A stretch of 19,400 nucleotides of DNA from JAERML01 sp035687895. GTDB lineage: Bacteria; Bacteroidota; Ignavibacteria; UBA10030; UBA6906. The stretch lies in assembly GCA_035687895.1 (NCBI GenBank), contig DASRUE010000258.1, forward strand, positions 1 to 19,400, written 5' to 3'. A model generated the notes under the pieces. The model was not told where the DNA came from, ran no database searches, and saw only the letters and a list, made by a program, of their open reading frames with translations. This document shows, one piece after another, positions 7,972 to 15,841 of the stretch. The stretch's first letter is position 1; the number at the start of each line of letters is the position of its first letter. Made by a program: the position numbers and the translations under genes.

Positions 7972-8550
7972 TTAGTGTAACATGAATGTGACACCGACGC
8001 TGACTTCTTGAAAGAAAAGGAGTTCATTTTTTGATTCGCGATCGTTTGAAACACTGGTAACATATTGCTTCCCCTCAACCCTGAAGCCAAAAGTCTTCGT
8101 AATGTAGTACCTCGCGCCACCGCCAAAATTCACTCCCAATGTCGAGACAGTTTGGTCACCAATTGTATTCGTCGGCACTGTCAGCAGGAGACCGCCACCA
8201 ACGGTACCGTACGGAATCAGTTGTCCCCTCGTGCTCAAGTTGAGGAGTGCATTTACCGAGATCGGGTAGAGATTGGCTGTCCTCCCAATCACCTGTTCGC
8301 CAGCGAGCTCAAGCGTAAACGCACTGTAGTTCATCGAGAGTTTCAGTCCGAATGTTCCGCTGCTCCCCATCAATCCTGTGTGAGGTGCGATCTCAAACGA
8401 CACTCCTTCGTTGAGGTCAATGAGATTCTTCGGTGGTGCCTGCACGACGGGTTCTTGAGGAACTTCCTGTGCATGCAGCTGAGTGGAGAGAAGACACAAA
8501 ACCGACATGAAAGTGCCAGCCGCAATTCTGAGTTGTCTAGAGAATACCAA
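7972..8550 (-). CDS. Predicted exported beta-barrel protein, TTG start overlapping upstream gene
   Basis: The frame is open from 8631, but ATG 8631 lies deep inside the upstream gene and gives no proper signal peptide. The next in-frame ATG (8508) truncates the leader. A TTG at 8550 fits best: GGAGGG lies seven bases before it, and it yields the leader LVFSRQLRIAAGTFMSVLCL ending near LHAQ. The start then lies inside the last codons of the preceding gene (stop at 8537), a 14-base overlap suggesting coupled translation. The mature protein has a Pro-rich linker (QEVPQEPVVQAPPKN) followed by barrel-like strands (VGGGLLLTVP, LGVNFGGGARYYITKTFGFRVEGK) and ends in VGVTFMLH. It resembles OmpA-type or porin-like small barrels. 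No OmpA peptidoglycan-binding domain is present. Confidence 0.72.
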   Translation of the reverse strand: MVFSRQLRIAAGTFMSVLCLLSTQLHAQEVPQEPVVQAPPKNLIDLNEGVSFEIAPHTGLMGSSGTFGLKLSMNYSAFTLELAGEQVIGRTANLYPISVNALLNLSTRGQLIPYGTVGGGLLLTVPTNTIGDQTVSTLGVNFGGGARYYITKTFGFRVEGKQYVTSVSNDRESKNELLFFQEVSVGVTFMLH

Positions 8551-9112
8551 TGGCAAGCCCTCCAGAAATTGAATAGTTCCCTTGTCGTTCCGAGAGTGGA
8601 GAGATAAACTGAACCTCAGGCATGACGTCAATCGAAACCTGCGAACCTATTGTGCGAGAAAGTATCATGCCAACGCTGTAAATGGAACGTGTATCTGTTT
8701 TCTCTGGGATGACGGTGGTGCCGAGAGCACCAAGAGAGATTGTTTTTGCCTCTCTCACGAAGCTGATCATCCCCACGTTTCCTGAAAGGTCGATATCGAA
8801 TAGTGAGCCCACACTTGCTATTTGTTGCCGGATCCCAAGCTGATAGGATATGACACCAACATCAATGCGGTCTTGTGCGTTGATGAGGTCAAACTCGACG
8901 CTGGTTCTACTGACGGATATCCGGGCGCTTACCGCTGTGTGGAGGAATGGCGAATAGATGACGTGAAGGCCATAACCAAAAGACGAGCGAAATCCAAGTG
9001 AAGGTCCATACCCACTATATGAGCCATATGGGGAAAGAGCCAAAATGGGGGACTCCTGTTGTGCAAGCAGGCAAATGGGGAAAACTAAAGGAAAAAGCAG
9101 TTTCCAGAGCAT
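8537..9112 (-). CDS. Predicted exported beta-barrel protein, first gene of the minus-strand group
   Basis: A 191-residue protein beginning with a short signal peptide (MLWKLLFPLVFPICLLAQ). The mature part alternates strands and turns (YGPSLGFRSSFGYGLHVIYSP, HTAVSARISVSRTSVEFDL, SVGMILSRTIGSQVSIDVMPEVQF) and ends in ISGGLAIGIL. This is a small outer-membrane barrel pattern with no family recognised. An AGGGG sequence lies about seven bases before the ATG. A good promoter-like sequence is centred about 95 bases upstream, so this gene probably opens the transcript that continues to 746. Confidence 0.72.
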   Translation of the reverse strand: MLWKLLFPLVFPICLLAQQESPILALSPYGSYSGYGPSLGFRSSFGYGLHVIYSPFLHTAVSARISVSRTSVEFDLINAQDRIDVGVISYQLGIRQQIASVGSLFDIDLSGNVGMISFVREAKTISLGALGTTVIPEKTDTRSIYSVGMILSRTIGSQVSIDVMPEVQFISPLSERQGNYSISGGLAIGIL

Positions 9113-9195
9113 TTCTGATCCCCTGTTTCCGTTGGCTCTATTTCAAGTAACGCAAATCACGTAATTCACAAAGATCATACCGCGTGCCGTGCATC

Positions 9196-9223
9196 AATAT
9201 ATGCTTTCGCAAGACGAAGTCAA
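9196..9223 (-). promoter_or_regulatory. Promoter-like sequence for the eight-gene minus-strand group
   Basis: On the minus strand, TTGACT (9223-9218) and TATATT (9201-9196) are separated by 16 bases, each matching five of six consensus positions of a sigma-70 type promoter. Transcription would start near 9189, leaving a leader of about 77 bases before the ATG at 9112. It is predicted by eye only. Confidence 0.5.
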
Positions 9224-9328
9224 GAGAAAAGATTTCAGCTTGGAAAGCGATAATTCATCATGTTTTCTGCGTTCTAGCAGCAGCGAGAGGTAAAAAGGTA
9301 CGTATTCTGCTTGCAACCCACCTGCGTC

Positions 9329-9357
9329 TTGCCACTATGGACAGAATTGTCTAACAT
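9329..9357 (+). promoter_or_regulatory. Promoter-like sequence for the Tat protein-amidase pair
   Basis: TTGCCA (9329-9334) and TAACAT (9352-9357) are spaced by 17 bases and lie about 42 bases before the ATG at 9399. They match five of six and four of six sigma-70 positions. Together with the 9196-9223 promoter this makes a divergent control region. Confidence 0.4.
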
Positions 9358-9398
9358 TCCAACGCCAGAACCGAAGCCGATCAACAACCGGAGACGCC

Positions 9399-9683
9399 AT
9401 GGAGCGATTAACTCGCCGAGCATTCACAACCCTTCTGATAACCTCTGCTGTTCTCCCAGCCTCACGAGACAGTACTGAAATACCACTGGCGGAACAGAGA
9501 ACCTCTAATCCTACTATCCCTGATTTCATTGCCGGTCACTTCCTTACACCGGAGGAGAAGAGACTCATGGCGCGATTTCTTTCGAGGCACGAGGAGAGTC
9601 TCTCTTCCCTCCGTTCAAACGATCTTCCGAACAGCCTTTCACCTGCATTTTGCTACGGCAGCGAGCTTTCAACGCGATTATGA
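9399..9683 (+). CDS. Small Tat-signal protein coupled to the amidase
   Basis: A 94-residue protein whose N-terminus, MERLTRRAFTTLLITSAVLP, has a twin-arginine motif (TRRAFT) before a hydrophobic stretch and an alanine-rich cut site. The mature part is short, with LTPEEKRLMARFLSRHEESLSSLR and DLPNSL as the most conserved-looking stretches. I do not recognise a named family, but short Tat proteins of this look do occur directly before amidase genes. GGAG is spaced about seven bases before the ATG. The stop TGA overlaps the start of the amidase as ATGA, so the two are translationally coupled. By inference it is a partner or escort of the amidase. Confidence 0.72.
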   Translation: MERLTRRAFTTLLITSAVLPASRDSTEIPLAEQRTSNPTIPDFIAGHFLTPEEKRLMARFLSRHEESLSSLRSNDLPNSLSPAFCYGSELSTRL

Positions 9684-11071
9684 TTACAGAAGATATTCTG
9701 TTTGCACCGATCACCGAACTCTCTCGATTGATCAAACGCCGACAGGTCACTGCCGTCCGCCTTACCGAAGCGTACCTTGACCGCATTGAGAAATTGTCAC
9801 CGCGTTTGAATGCATTTGTCTCTACGACACCGGAACTTGCGTTGAAGCAGGCAGCACAGGCCGACAAGGAAATGAACGCAGGGCTCAGTCGAGGACCTTT
9901 GCACGGAATTCCATTCGCCGCCAAAGACCTCTTTGCCGTCAAAGGATATCCAACGACGTGGGGAGCACGGCCATATCAAAATCAGATATTCGATGAAGAT
10001 GCCGCCGTTATTCGCAAGCTGAATGACGCCGGGGCCATCCTTCTTGGCAAATGTGCCATGAGCGAGATCGCCGGTGGCCCACCCACAGCAAGTGCAACAG
10101 GTGCTTGTCGAACGCCATGGGACCTTCAACGCTGGTCGGGTGGATCATCCAGTGGCTCGGGTGCAGCAGTAGCTGCCGGCCTTGCTGTGTTTGCGCTCGG
10201 CACTGAAACATGGGGATCAATCATGACTCCCGCTTCCTTTTGCGGAGTCACCGGTTTGAGACCTTCCTTCGGCCGCATCAGCAGGGTGGGGGTAATGGCG
10301 CTTTCCTGGACTATGGACAAGGTTGGCATTCTTGCACGGACGGCGCGTGACTCCTCCATCGTCTTTGATGCGCTGAAAGGAAAAGATCCCGATGACACAT
10401 GCACCGTGGAAGCCCCTTTCCGTCCTTCGTTTGGAAAGCCGGCTGAGAAGGTTCGCACTCTACGCGTTGGGTTCGTCAAGGAGGACTACGCCCGATGGGG
10501 CGAATCCGACGTGGCCGCTGCCTTTTCCCGCGCCTTGCAGACACTTGGCGGCATTGGCATCACTGCGAATGAGATCCTTCTACCCTCACATCCATACGAA
10601 ACCATTGCTGGAATCATTATCGCTGCGGAGGAAGCGTCGGCCTTCGAGCCACTGGTTCGCGCTGGCAAGCTCGATGGTATCATCGATCCTTACCGAAGAG
10701 GCGAATTACTTGGCGGCCAGCTGATCACCGCCGTCGACTATCTCAGGTGTCAGCGCCTGCGAACCATCATTGCTCGGGATTTCGCTCTACTCTTCAGCCG
10801 TTATGATATCATTCTCGGGTCTAGCACACTGCAATGCGCGCCATCCATAGAAGCGGACATGGACTCGATATTTCGAGGAGGCAATTCTATTGAGGCGGCC
10901 GAGAATTTGCTCGGACTCCCTGCAGCCTCCGTTCCATGCGGGTTCAATAAGGATGGCCTTCCAATCGGTCTGAAGATCATGGGCCCTCCGATGGGGGAAG
11001 CGAATGTTCTCGAACTGGCCCACGCTTATCAAACGCTAACTGATTGGCACACGCGACGTCCAAGGATGTGA
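9680..11071 (+). CDS. Amidase-signature family enzyme
   Basis: A 463-residue hydrolase from ATG 9680. The amidase-signature triad is intact: Lys82 (PFAAKDLF), Ser156 (GGSSSGSG) and Ser180 (ETWGSIMTPASFCGV). The Lys-Ser and Ser-Ser spacings (74 and 24) match those of known family members such as FAAH. The family hydrolyses amide bonds; the substrate here is not evident. It is not a clear GatA, because GatB/GatC genes are not adjacent and the usual GGSIR motif reads WGSIM. The frame is open ten codons further upstream (9650), but the ATGA overlap with the Tat-signal gene supports 9680. It has no signal peptide of its own although the partner has one. Confidence 0.88.
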   Translation: MITEDILFAPITELSRLIKRRQVTAVRLTEAYLDRIEKLSPRLNAFVSTTPELALKQAAQADKEMNAGLSRGPLHGIPFAAKDLFAVKGYPTTWGARPYQNQIFDEDAAVIRKLNDAGAILLGKCAMSEIAGGPPTASATGACRTPWDLQRWSGGSSSGSGAAVAAGLAVFALGTETWGSIMTPASFCGVTGLRPSFGRISRVGVMALSWTMDKVGILARTARDSSIVFDALKGKDPDDTCTVEAPFRPSFGKPAEKVRTLRVGFVKEDYARWGESDVAAAFSRALQTLGGIGITANEILLPSHPYETIAGIIIAAEEASAFEPLVRAGKLDGIIDPYRRGELLGGQLITAVDYLRCQRLRTIIARDFALLFSRYDIILGSSTLQCAPSIEADMDSIFRGGNSIEAAENLLGLPAASVPCGFNKDGLPIGLKIMGPPMGEANVLELAHAYQTLTDWHTRRPRM

Positions 11072-11115
11072 TGCCCCCTTTTTTAAAGCACATTCAACAA
11101 GGAAACAATCAGACA

Positions 11116-11304
11116 ATGAAACGACTCTTCCTCTCCTCATCCGATAAGAAAATTGGTGGTGTATGCGGCGGCATTGCCGACTATCTCGCGGTTGACGCGA
11201 CGGTTGTCCGTCTTGTCGTCGTCATTCTTGCCATCATTACAGGATTTCTTCCGTTCACTCTCGGCTATCTCGTCGCGTGGGCAATCATCCCACGAAAGCA
11301 ATAG
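11116..11304 (+). CDS. PspC-domain small membrane protein
   Basis: A 62-residue protein matching the PspC domain from end to end: KRLFLSSSDKKIGGVCGGIA, then DYLAVDATVVRL, then a hydrophobic region (about residues 31-57) with one or two membrane helices, ending AWAIIPRKQ. PspC-domain proteins sit in the inner membrane and take part in envelope-stress responses in some bacteria. Small stand-alone versions are common and mostly uncharacterised. The frame is open upstream to 11044 inside the amidase gene, but ATG 11116 matches the family start. An AAGGA stands about twelve bases before it. It lies 44 bases after the amidase and could be on the same transcript. Confidence 0.88.
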   Translation: MKRLFLSSSDKKIGGVCGGIADYLAVDATVVRLVVVILAIITGFLPFTLGYLVAWAIIPRKQ

Positions 11305-11329
11305 CCTTTACACCTGACCTATTTCCATC

Positions 11330-11358
11330 TTGATTTTCTTGGTGTATTTTCTTAAGTT
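11330..11358 (+). promoter_or_regulatory. Weak promoter-like sequence before the ABC transporter operon
   Basis: TTGATT (11330-11335) and TAAGTT (11353-11358) lie 17 bases apart, about 58 bases before the GldA-like start. The matches are only four and three of six, so this is a weak candidate. The 111-base gap shows no terminator hairpin after the PspC gene. Confidence 0.22.
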
Positions 11359-11415
11359 AGTTGTACTGCAATCGAACGCCAATCTGTTGACACGAGAACA
11401 ACTCACAGAGCAATC

Positions 11416-12357
11416 ATGTCTATAGCAGTCCGTAACCTCACCAAATTCTATGGTGAACAGAAGGCAATCGATGACATCTCGTTCGATGTAAAGACGGGAG
11501 AAATCCTCGGCTTCCTGGGCCCGAATGGTGCCGGGAAAACAACGACCATGAAAATCCTGACCTGCTACATGCCTCCCTCTGCAGGTCACGTGGAGGTGGA
11601 TGGACTCGATATTTCGCGCAGTTCCCTCGATGTCCGAAAGAAGGTCGGATATCTTCCGGAGATGAATCCTCTCTATCTCGACATGAATGTCCTTGACTAT
11701 ATTGAATACTCTGCACAGCTCCACGGCTTGAAGGGCGGGCAGATGAAGCATCGTGTCAAGGAGATGGCCCATGTCTGCGGATTGGAGGACGTGCGACACA
11801 AGGATATCGGCGAACTCTCCAAGGGATACCGTCAGCGCGTGGGACTTGCGCAGGCAATGGTGCACGAGCCGGATGTCTTGATCCTCGATGAACCGACGAG
11901 TGGCCTCGACCCCAATCAGATCGTCGAAATCCGCAATCTGATCCGCCAGTTGGGAAGGGCAAAGACCGTCATTCTCTCCACTCATATTCTCTCGGAAGTT
12001 CAGGCCACCTGCGATCGTGTCCTGATAATAAACGAGGGAAAGATTGTTGCTGACGGGACCCCAGAACAGCTTCGTCAGGATTTCCAGGGTGCTGAATCCA
12101 TAACCCTCGAGTTGAAGACGGGTGTGGCGAATCCTGTTGACCAAGTGTCTCCCAAACTCCGTGCTCTTAGCTCGGTAACTGTTGTGGAGCTCGTTTCGCA
12201 AAAGGACTCTGTCAGCCGGTATACTCTTCACATTGAAAAAGGGGCTGACGTCCGGGAGGCAGCGTTCAGGTTAGCAGTCGCTGAGGGCTGGGTTTTGCTG
12301 GAAATGCACCGAAAAACCACGAGCCTCGAAGAGGTCTTCCATAAACTTACGACATAA
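11416..12357 (+). CDS. gldA: GldA-like ABC transporter ATP-binding protein
   Basis: A 313-residue ATPase with all ABC landmarks: Walker A GPNGAGKTT (35-43), signature LSKGYRQR (134-141), Walker B VLILDEP with Glu159, the D-loop SGLD and the switch His190. The SKGYRQRVGLAQAMVHEPDVL stretch and overall length match the GldA/NatA-type exporter subfamily; about 90 C-terminal residues form the usual accessory domain. Next to it are the permease and GldG-like genes, so it powers that complex at the inner membrane. In Flavobacterium GldA/F/G are needed for gliding, but homologues occur in non-gliding bacteria, so motility is not implied. The ATG has only a weak AGAG upstream. Confidence 0.88.
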   Translation: MSIAVRNLTKFYGEQKAIDDISFDVKTGEILGFLGPNGAGKTTTMKILTCYMPPSAGHVEVDGLDISRSSLDVRKKVGYLPEMNPLYLDMNVLDYIEYSAQLHGLKGGQMKHRVKEMAHVCGLEDVRHKDIGELSKGYRQRVGLAQAMVHEPDVLILDEPTSGLDPNQIVEIRNLIRQLGRAKTVILSTHILSEVQATCDRVLIINEGKIVADGTPEQLRQDFQGAESITLELKTGVANPVDQVSPKLRALSSVTVVELVSQKDSVSRYTLHIEKGADVREAAFRLAVAEGWVLLEMHRKTTSLEEVFHKLTT

Positions 12358-12372
12358 CAGCTCTCAAGACTT

Positions 12373-13089
12373 ATGATTGCACTATCGAATGTCCTTCCCA
12401 TTTATCGCCGCGAGCTTCGATCCTACTTCAATTCGCCGGTGGCGTACGTTGTGATCGTGGTGTTCCTGGCCATCATTGGCTGGTTTTTCACCAGCAACCT
12501 GTTTCTGATGAATGTGGCCTCGCTCCGCATCGTCTTCGAGCTGGTCCCGCTCATTTTCCTGTTCTTCGTTCCGGCCGTGACCATGCGTCTCCTGGCCGAG
12601 GAAAAGAAATCGGGCACACTGGAACTCCTCACCACAAAACCGGTCCGCGATGTGGAGATCGTGCTGGGGAAGTTCCTCGCCGCCTGGACGTTGCTTGCTG
12701 CAAGCCTCGCGCCAACGGTTTTGTACCTCGTCTCCGTCATGGCGATTGGCAAGATAGACATGGGACCCGTCTTTACCGGATACCTGGGTCTTTTGTTGAT
12801 GGGTGCGGTCTATATCGGGATCGGCCTGCTCGCCTCCAGTCTTACCGAGAATCAGATCGTTGCGTTCATCCTCAGCTTCCTGATCGTGTTCGCTCTTTTT
12901 ATGATGGACAAAATCCTGATCTACGTTCCCGAAGGGTTCGCCTCTACCATCGAGTTCCTCGCCATCGATTATCATTTCTCGAACATCGCGCGGGGTGTCA
13001 TCGATTCACGAAACATTATCTACTTCGGTTCGCTCCTTGGTTTCTCGCTCTTCCTGGCAACAGTCTCACTCCAACGTCGCAAGTGGTAG
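12373..13089 (+). CDS. gldF: GldF-like ABC transporter permease
   Basis: A 238-residue integral membrane protein with about six hydrophobic segments. The start IALSNVLPIYRRELRSYFNS, and RLLAEEKKSGTLELLTTKPVRDVEIVLGKF after the second segment, are typical of the ABC-2 type permeases of the GldF/NosY group. It would form the membrane channel with the preceding ATPase, whose stop is only 15 bases upstream, and with the GldG-like protein that starts seven bases after its stop. No strong ribosome binding site is visible, so expression may depend on coupling. Confidence 0.87.
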   Translation: MIALSNVLPIYRRELRSYFNSPVAYVVIVVFLAIIGWFFTSNLFLMNVASLRIVFELVPLIFLFFVPAVTMRLLAEEKKSGTLELLTTKPVRDVEIVLGKFLAAWTLLAASLAPTVLYLVSVMAIGKIDMGPVFTGYLGLLLMGAVYIGIGLLASSLTENQIVAFILSFLIVFALFMMDKILIYVPEGFASTIEFLAIDYHFSNIARGVIDSRNIIYFGSLLGFSLFLATVSLQRRKW

Positions 13090-13096
13090 TCAACCC

Positions 13097-14680
13097 ATGG
13101 CCTCTCGCACTCTGAAATCACAGACGTTGTTGAAGGTCGGCATCATCGCCGGCATCCTCGTTTTGCTTAACATTGTTTCCATCCGTGTCTTTGGAAGACT
13201 CGATGTCACGGGAAACAAGCTCTTCACTCTCTCCGATGCAAGCAAGGAGATCGTTGGTTCCCTCGACGACAGGGTGACCATCAAGGCCTACTTCACGGAA
13301 GACCTTCCTTCACCATACAACAATAACCGCCGCACACTCCTCGACCAGTTGAATGAGTATAAGGCATACGCCAAGGGGAACCTGCAGTTTGAGTTCATCG
13401 ATCCCGCAGGGGAAAAGGGAGAACAGGAGGCGCAGCAACAGGGAATCGTACCGGTGCAGGTGCAGGTCGTAAAGGAAGACAAGTTCGAGGTGAAGCGCGC
13501 CTACATGGGGATGGTCTTTCTCTATGAGGACAAGAAAGAGGTGATCCCTGTCGTACAGAACACCGCATCACTCGAATACGACTTCACCAGCACCATCAAA
13601 CGGTTAACCAGCCGTGCGCAGAAGAAAATCGGCTTCCTCACAGGCCACGGTGAACCACCCCTCAACGAGCTGGGTCGTATTCAGCAACTCCTCGCAAAGC
13701 AATATGAAGTGACAACGGTCGATGTCAGCAAAGGAACACCCGTTCCCCCCGACATCGGGGCACTTGTCATCATGGCTCCGACTTCGCAGCTTCCTGAGAC
13801 GGACAAATACCAGATCGATCAGTACATCATGGGCGGCGGAAGGGTAGCGTTCCTGCTGAACAAGGTAAATGCAGACCTGCAGCAGCGGATCGGGCGCGAG
13901 TCAGAGGCAAGATTCGATGACATGCTGGAAGCGTACGGTTTACGCATCAACGCTGATCTGGTGCGTGATACTCGGTGTGCAAACATTAGCATCGTGCAAC
14001 AGCAATTCGGATTCAATATCCAATCACAAGTTCCCTTTCCTTATCTCCCGCAGGTGACCGAGTTCAACAAGGATAACATGATGGTGAAGGATCTGCAAGG
14101 CGTGGTGCTTTTCTTTGCAAGCTCCGTCGACACTGCCGGGCTTGCGGCGAAGAGTCTTGCGGGGGAGATCTTCATGCACTCCTCCAAGGAAAGTGGACGC
14201 CAAACGGGATTCTTCATGTTTGATCCACTCCAACAATGGCAGCAAGCGGACTTTCCAGAAAAGGGGATCCCTCTCGCCGCGGTCGTACGGGGACGCTTCC
14301 CCAGTGCGTTCGCTGACAAACCTGTCCCACAGGATACGGCCGCCAGCGCAGTGGCACTGGCGGGCAACAAGATCGTGCTCAGTTCGGACACTCGAATCGT
14401 ATTGGTGGGTGACGGAGATTTTGCCAGAGATCAATACCTCGGGAACCGGGACAACCTGACATTCATGGCAAACATGGTGGATTATCTCGTCGATGATGCG
14501 GGATTGATCACCATCCGGTCAAAGGATGTTGCCATGCCGCTATTGGACCAGGTGTCGGACGGAACAAAGAAACTGATCAAGTATGCCAACCTCATTGTCC
14601 CGCCGGTGCTGATCCTTGGTTATGGACTCTTCCGCTGGCGCGTGCGAAAGGCTCGAAGGAAGGCAATGAGCGTTCAGTAG
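13097..14680 (+). CDS. gldG: GldG-like ABC transporter auxiliary protein
   Basis: A 527-residue protein with an N-terminal membrane segment (about 14-34) followed by FGRLDVTGNKLFTLSDASKE, the hallmark opening of the GldG/ABC-transporter auxiliary family. A large extracytoplasmic domain follows (IKAYFTEDLP, KKIGFLTGHGEPPLNELG, PPDIGALVIMAPT, FARDQYLGNRDNLTFMANMVDYL). A C-terminal membrane helix (about 495-515) ends in a basic tail, RWRVRKARRK. The frame is open upstream to 12995 within the permease gene, but ATG 13097 puts the membrane segment near the N-terminus as in the family and leaves a seven-base gap. It is probably the periplasmic partner of the GldA/GldF complex. Confidence 0.87.
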   Translation: MASRTLKSQTLLKVGIIAGILVLLNIVSIRVFGRLDVTGNKLFTLSDASKEIVGSLDDRVTIKAYFTEDLPSPYNNNRRTLLDQLNEYKAYAKGNLQFEFIDPAGEKGEQEAQQQGIVPVQVQVVKEDKFEVKRAYMGMVFLYEDKKEVIPVVQNTASLEYDFTSTIKRLTSRAQKKIGFLTGHGEPPLNELGRIQQLLAKQYEVTTVDVSKGTPVPPDIGALVIMAPTSQLPETDKYQIDQYIMGGGRVAFLLNKVNADLQQRIGRESEARFDDMLEAYGLRINADLVRDTRCANISIVQQQFGFNIQSQVPFPYLPQVTEFNKDNMMVKDLQGVVLFFASSVDTAGLAAKSLAGEIFMHSSKESGRQTGFFMFDPLQQWQQADFPEKGIPLAAVVRGRFPSAFADKPVPQDTAASAVALAGNKIVLSSDTRIVLVGDGDFARDQYLGNRDNLTFMANMVDYLVDDAGLITIRSKDVAMPLLDQVSDGTKKLIKYANLIVPPVLILGYGLFRWRVRKARRKAMSVQ

Positions 14681-14713
14681 GACGGACTGAATTGTCGAAC
14701 GAAAGAACCTGAT

Positions 14714-15607
14714 ATGAAACGAAGCACACTGATACTTGTTGTAATTCTCGCGGTCCTTGCCGCTGCGGCGTTCCTCGTCATGCAGCAGCCGGGCGAAATA
14801 AGCACTACGGGACGAACGGGGGGGATGCTCGTTTACTATGATTCGATGGCGGTGGATAAGCTCGAGATCATAACCTCCAGCAGCACCGTTACACTGGAAA
14901 AGCAGGCAGGCACATGGATGCTTGCAGCACCGCTTCGATATAAAGCCGATGTTTCAGCGGTCACCGCTGCCGTGGGTCAGGGACGAAGAATGGAGTTGAC
15001 GAGCCTCGTCTCCACCAACCCGGAAAAACAGAAACTCTTTCTTGTCGATTCCACTGGGACGTTGGTGAAGGTGTTTGAGAAGGGTGTTGAGCGGACCGCA
15101 TTCCGCGTAGGGAAGCCGAGTAGTTCGTTCACGGAGACATACGTACGACGCGAGGGTACCAACGAGGTCCACCTAGCGGATGGCATTCTCACCAACACAT
15201 TCGTTCGCCAGCCAAACGACTGGCGGGACAAGGCGATCTTTGCCCTTGACGAGGGGCAGATCACAAGCGTGAAATTCCAGTACGGGGACACAACGTTCAC
15301 GTTAGCCCTCGCTGACAGTCTCTGGCGCATCGGTGCAGATTCCGCGGCACAGCCAACAGTAAAGTCTTTCTTAACATCCCTCTCTCGCTTCCAGACTGAC
15401 GAGTTCATCGACTCAACCGTGAGCACCCTCCCCAAGCTCACAGCTCTTGTTGAAGTGGGTGGAACACAGTTCCGGTTCTACTGGAACAAAGAAGGCACCT
15501 GGTACTACGTGCAGACCTCTCAATCATCGCAATGGTTCAAGGTACAAAGCTGGAAGGCGGGACAGATCCTGAAGAGAAAAAAAGACCTTCTTCCTCCTGC
15601 CGCATAG
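14714..15607 (+). CDS. DUF4340-domain protein of the ABC transporter operon
   Basis: A 297-residue protein with an N-terminal membrane anchor or uncleaved signal (KRSTLILVVILAVLAAAAFLV). It has repeated beta-rich segments: VDKLEIITSSSTVTLEKQAGTWML, AAVGQGRRMELTSLVSTNP and FRVGKPSSSFTETYVRREG. This is the pattern of DUF4340, a family commonly located directly after GldG-like genes. By inference it is a periplasmic or membrane-tethered partner of the ABC complex. It starts 33 bases after the GldG-like gene without a strong ribosome binding site and is followed by a strong hairpin at 15626-15663, marking the operon end. Confidence 0.85.
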   Translation: MKRSTLILVVILAVLAAAAFLVMQQPGEISTTGRTGGMLVYYDSMAVDKLEIITSSSTVTLEKQAGTWMLAAPLRYKADVSAVTAAVGQGRRMELTSLVSTNPEKQKLFLVDSTGTLVKVFEKGVERTAFRVGKPSSSFTETYVRREGTNEVHLADGILTNTFVRQPNDWRDKAIFALDEGQITSVKFQYGDTTFTLALADSLWRIGADSAAQPTVKSFLTSLSRFQTDEFIDSTVSTLPKLTALVEVGGTQFRFYWNKEGTWYYVQTSQSSQWFKVQSWKAGQILKRKKDLLPPAA

Positions 15608-15625
15608 AGATGGGATGGAAACGCT

Positions 15626-15663
15626 GAAGCCCGGGCACATTGTCCCGGGCTTCGTGTTTGTTG
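15626..15663 (+). terminator. Strong hairpin terminator ending the ABC operon
   Basis: GAAGCCCGGG (15626-15635) and CCCGGGCTTC (15644-15653) form a perfect ten-base-pair stem with an eight-base loop, followed by GTGTTTGTTG. The T-run is interrupted but the stem is very stable. It lies 18 bases after the DUF4340 stop and could act on the opposite strand too. Confidence 0.75.
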
Positions 15664-15685
15664 AGCTGTCCAGTTGGCCCAATTC

Positions 15686-15760
15686 TTATCTCAGCAGGAG
15701 CATCTTCTTCACCTGAGTAAACGACGTACTTCGCCCCGCCAGATTCGTCGCCTCGATCCA
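15686..15760 (-). pseudogene. Relic of a T9SS sorting-domain C-terminus
   Basis: On the minus strand one frame reads W-I-E-ATNLAGRSTSFTQV-KKMLLLR and then a stop (TAA, 15688-15686). This is the last part of a type IX sorting domain, ending in the same KMLLLR as the large secreted protein at 746-3157. Going upstream, the frame hits TAA and TGA immediately before the tryptophan (15763-15761 and the codon before), with no start codon. So only about 24 residues remain: the 3' end of a lost, cargo-type gene. It lies between two terminators. Confidence 0.65.
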
Positions 15761-15780
15761 TTATCAACAACCAAACGCCC

Positions 15781-15820
15781 AAAAAAGAAAGTGGGGCCGG
15801 CAGCTCACGGCAACCGGCCC
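15781..15820 (-). terminator. Rho-independent terminator of the DUF6600 gene
   Basis: On the minus strand GGGCCGG (15820-15814) and CCGGCCC (15800-15794) form a seven-base-pair stem with a 13-base loop. It is followed by CACTTTCTTTTTT, a good T-run. It lies 21 bases after the stop of the gene at 15842. Confidence 0.75.
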
Positions 15821-15841
15821 AACATGTCTAGGTTGAATATC

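Noticed and set aside
11308..12231. A 307-residue minus-strand frame opposite the GldA-like gene
   Set aside because: It lies fully antisense to a gene with all ABC ATPase motifs, shows no domain of its own, and has no ribosome binding site.
12382..12975. A 197-residue highly charged minus-strand frame opposite the permease gene
   Set aside because: Its charged composition is what the complement of a hydrophobic membrane gene gives; there is no signal for expression.
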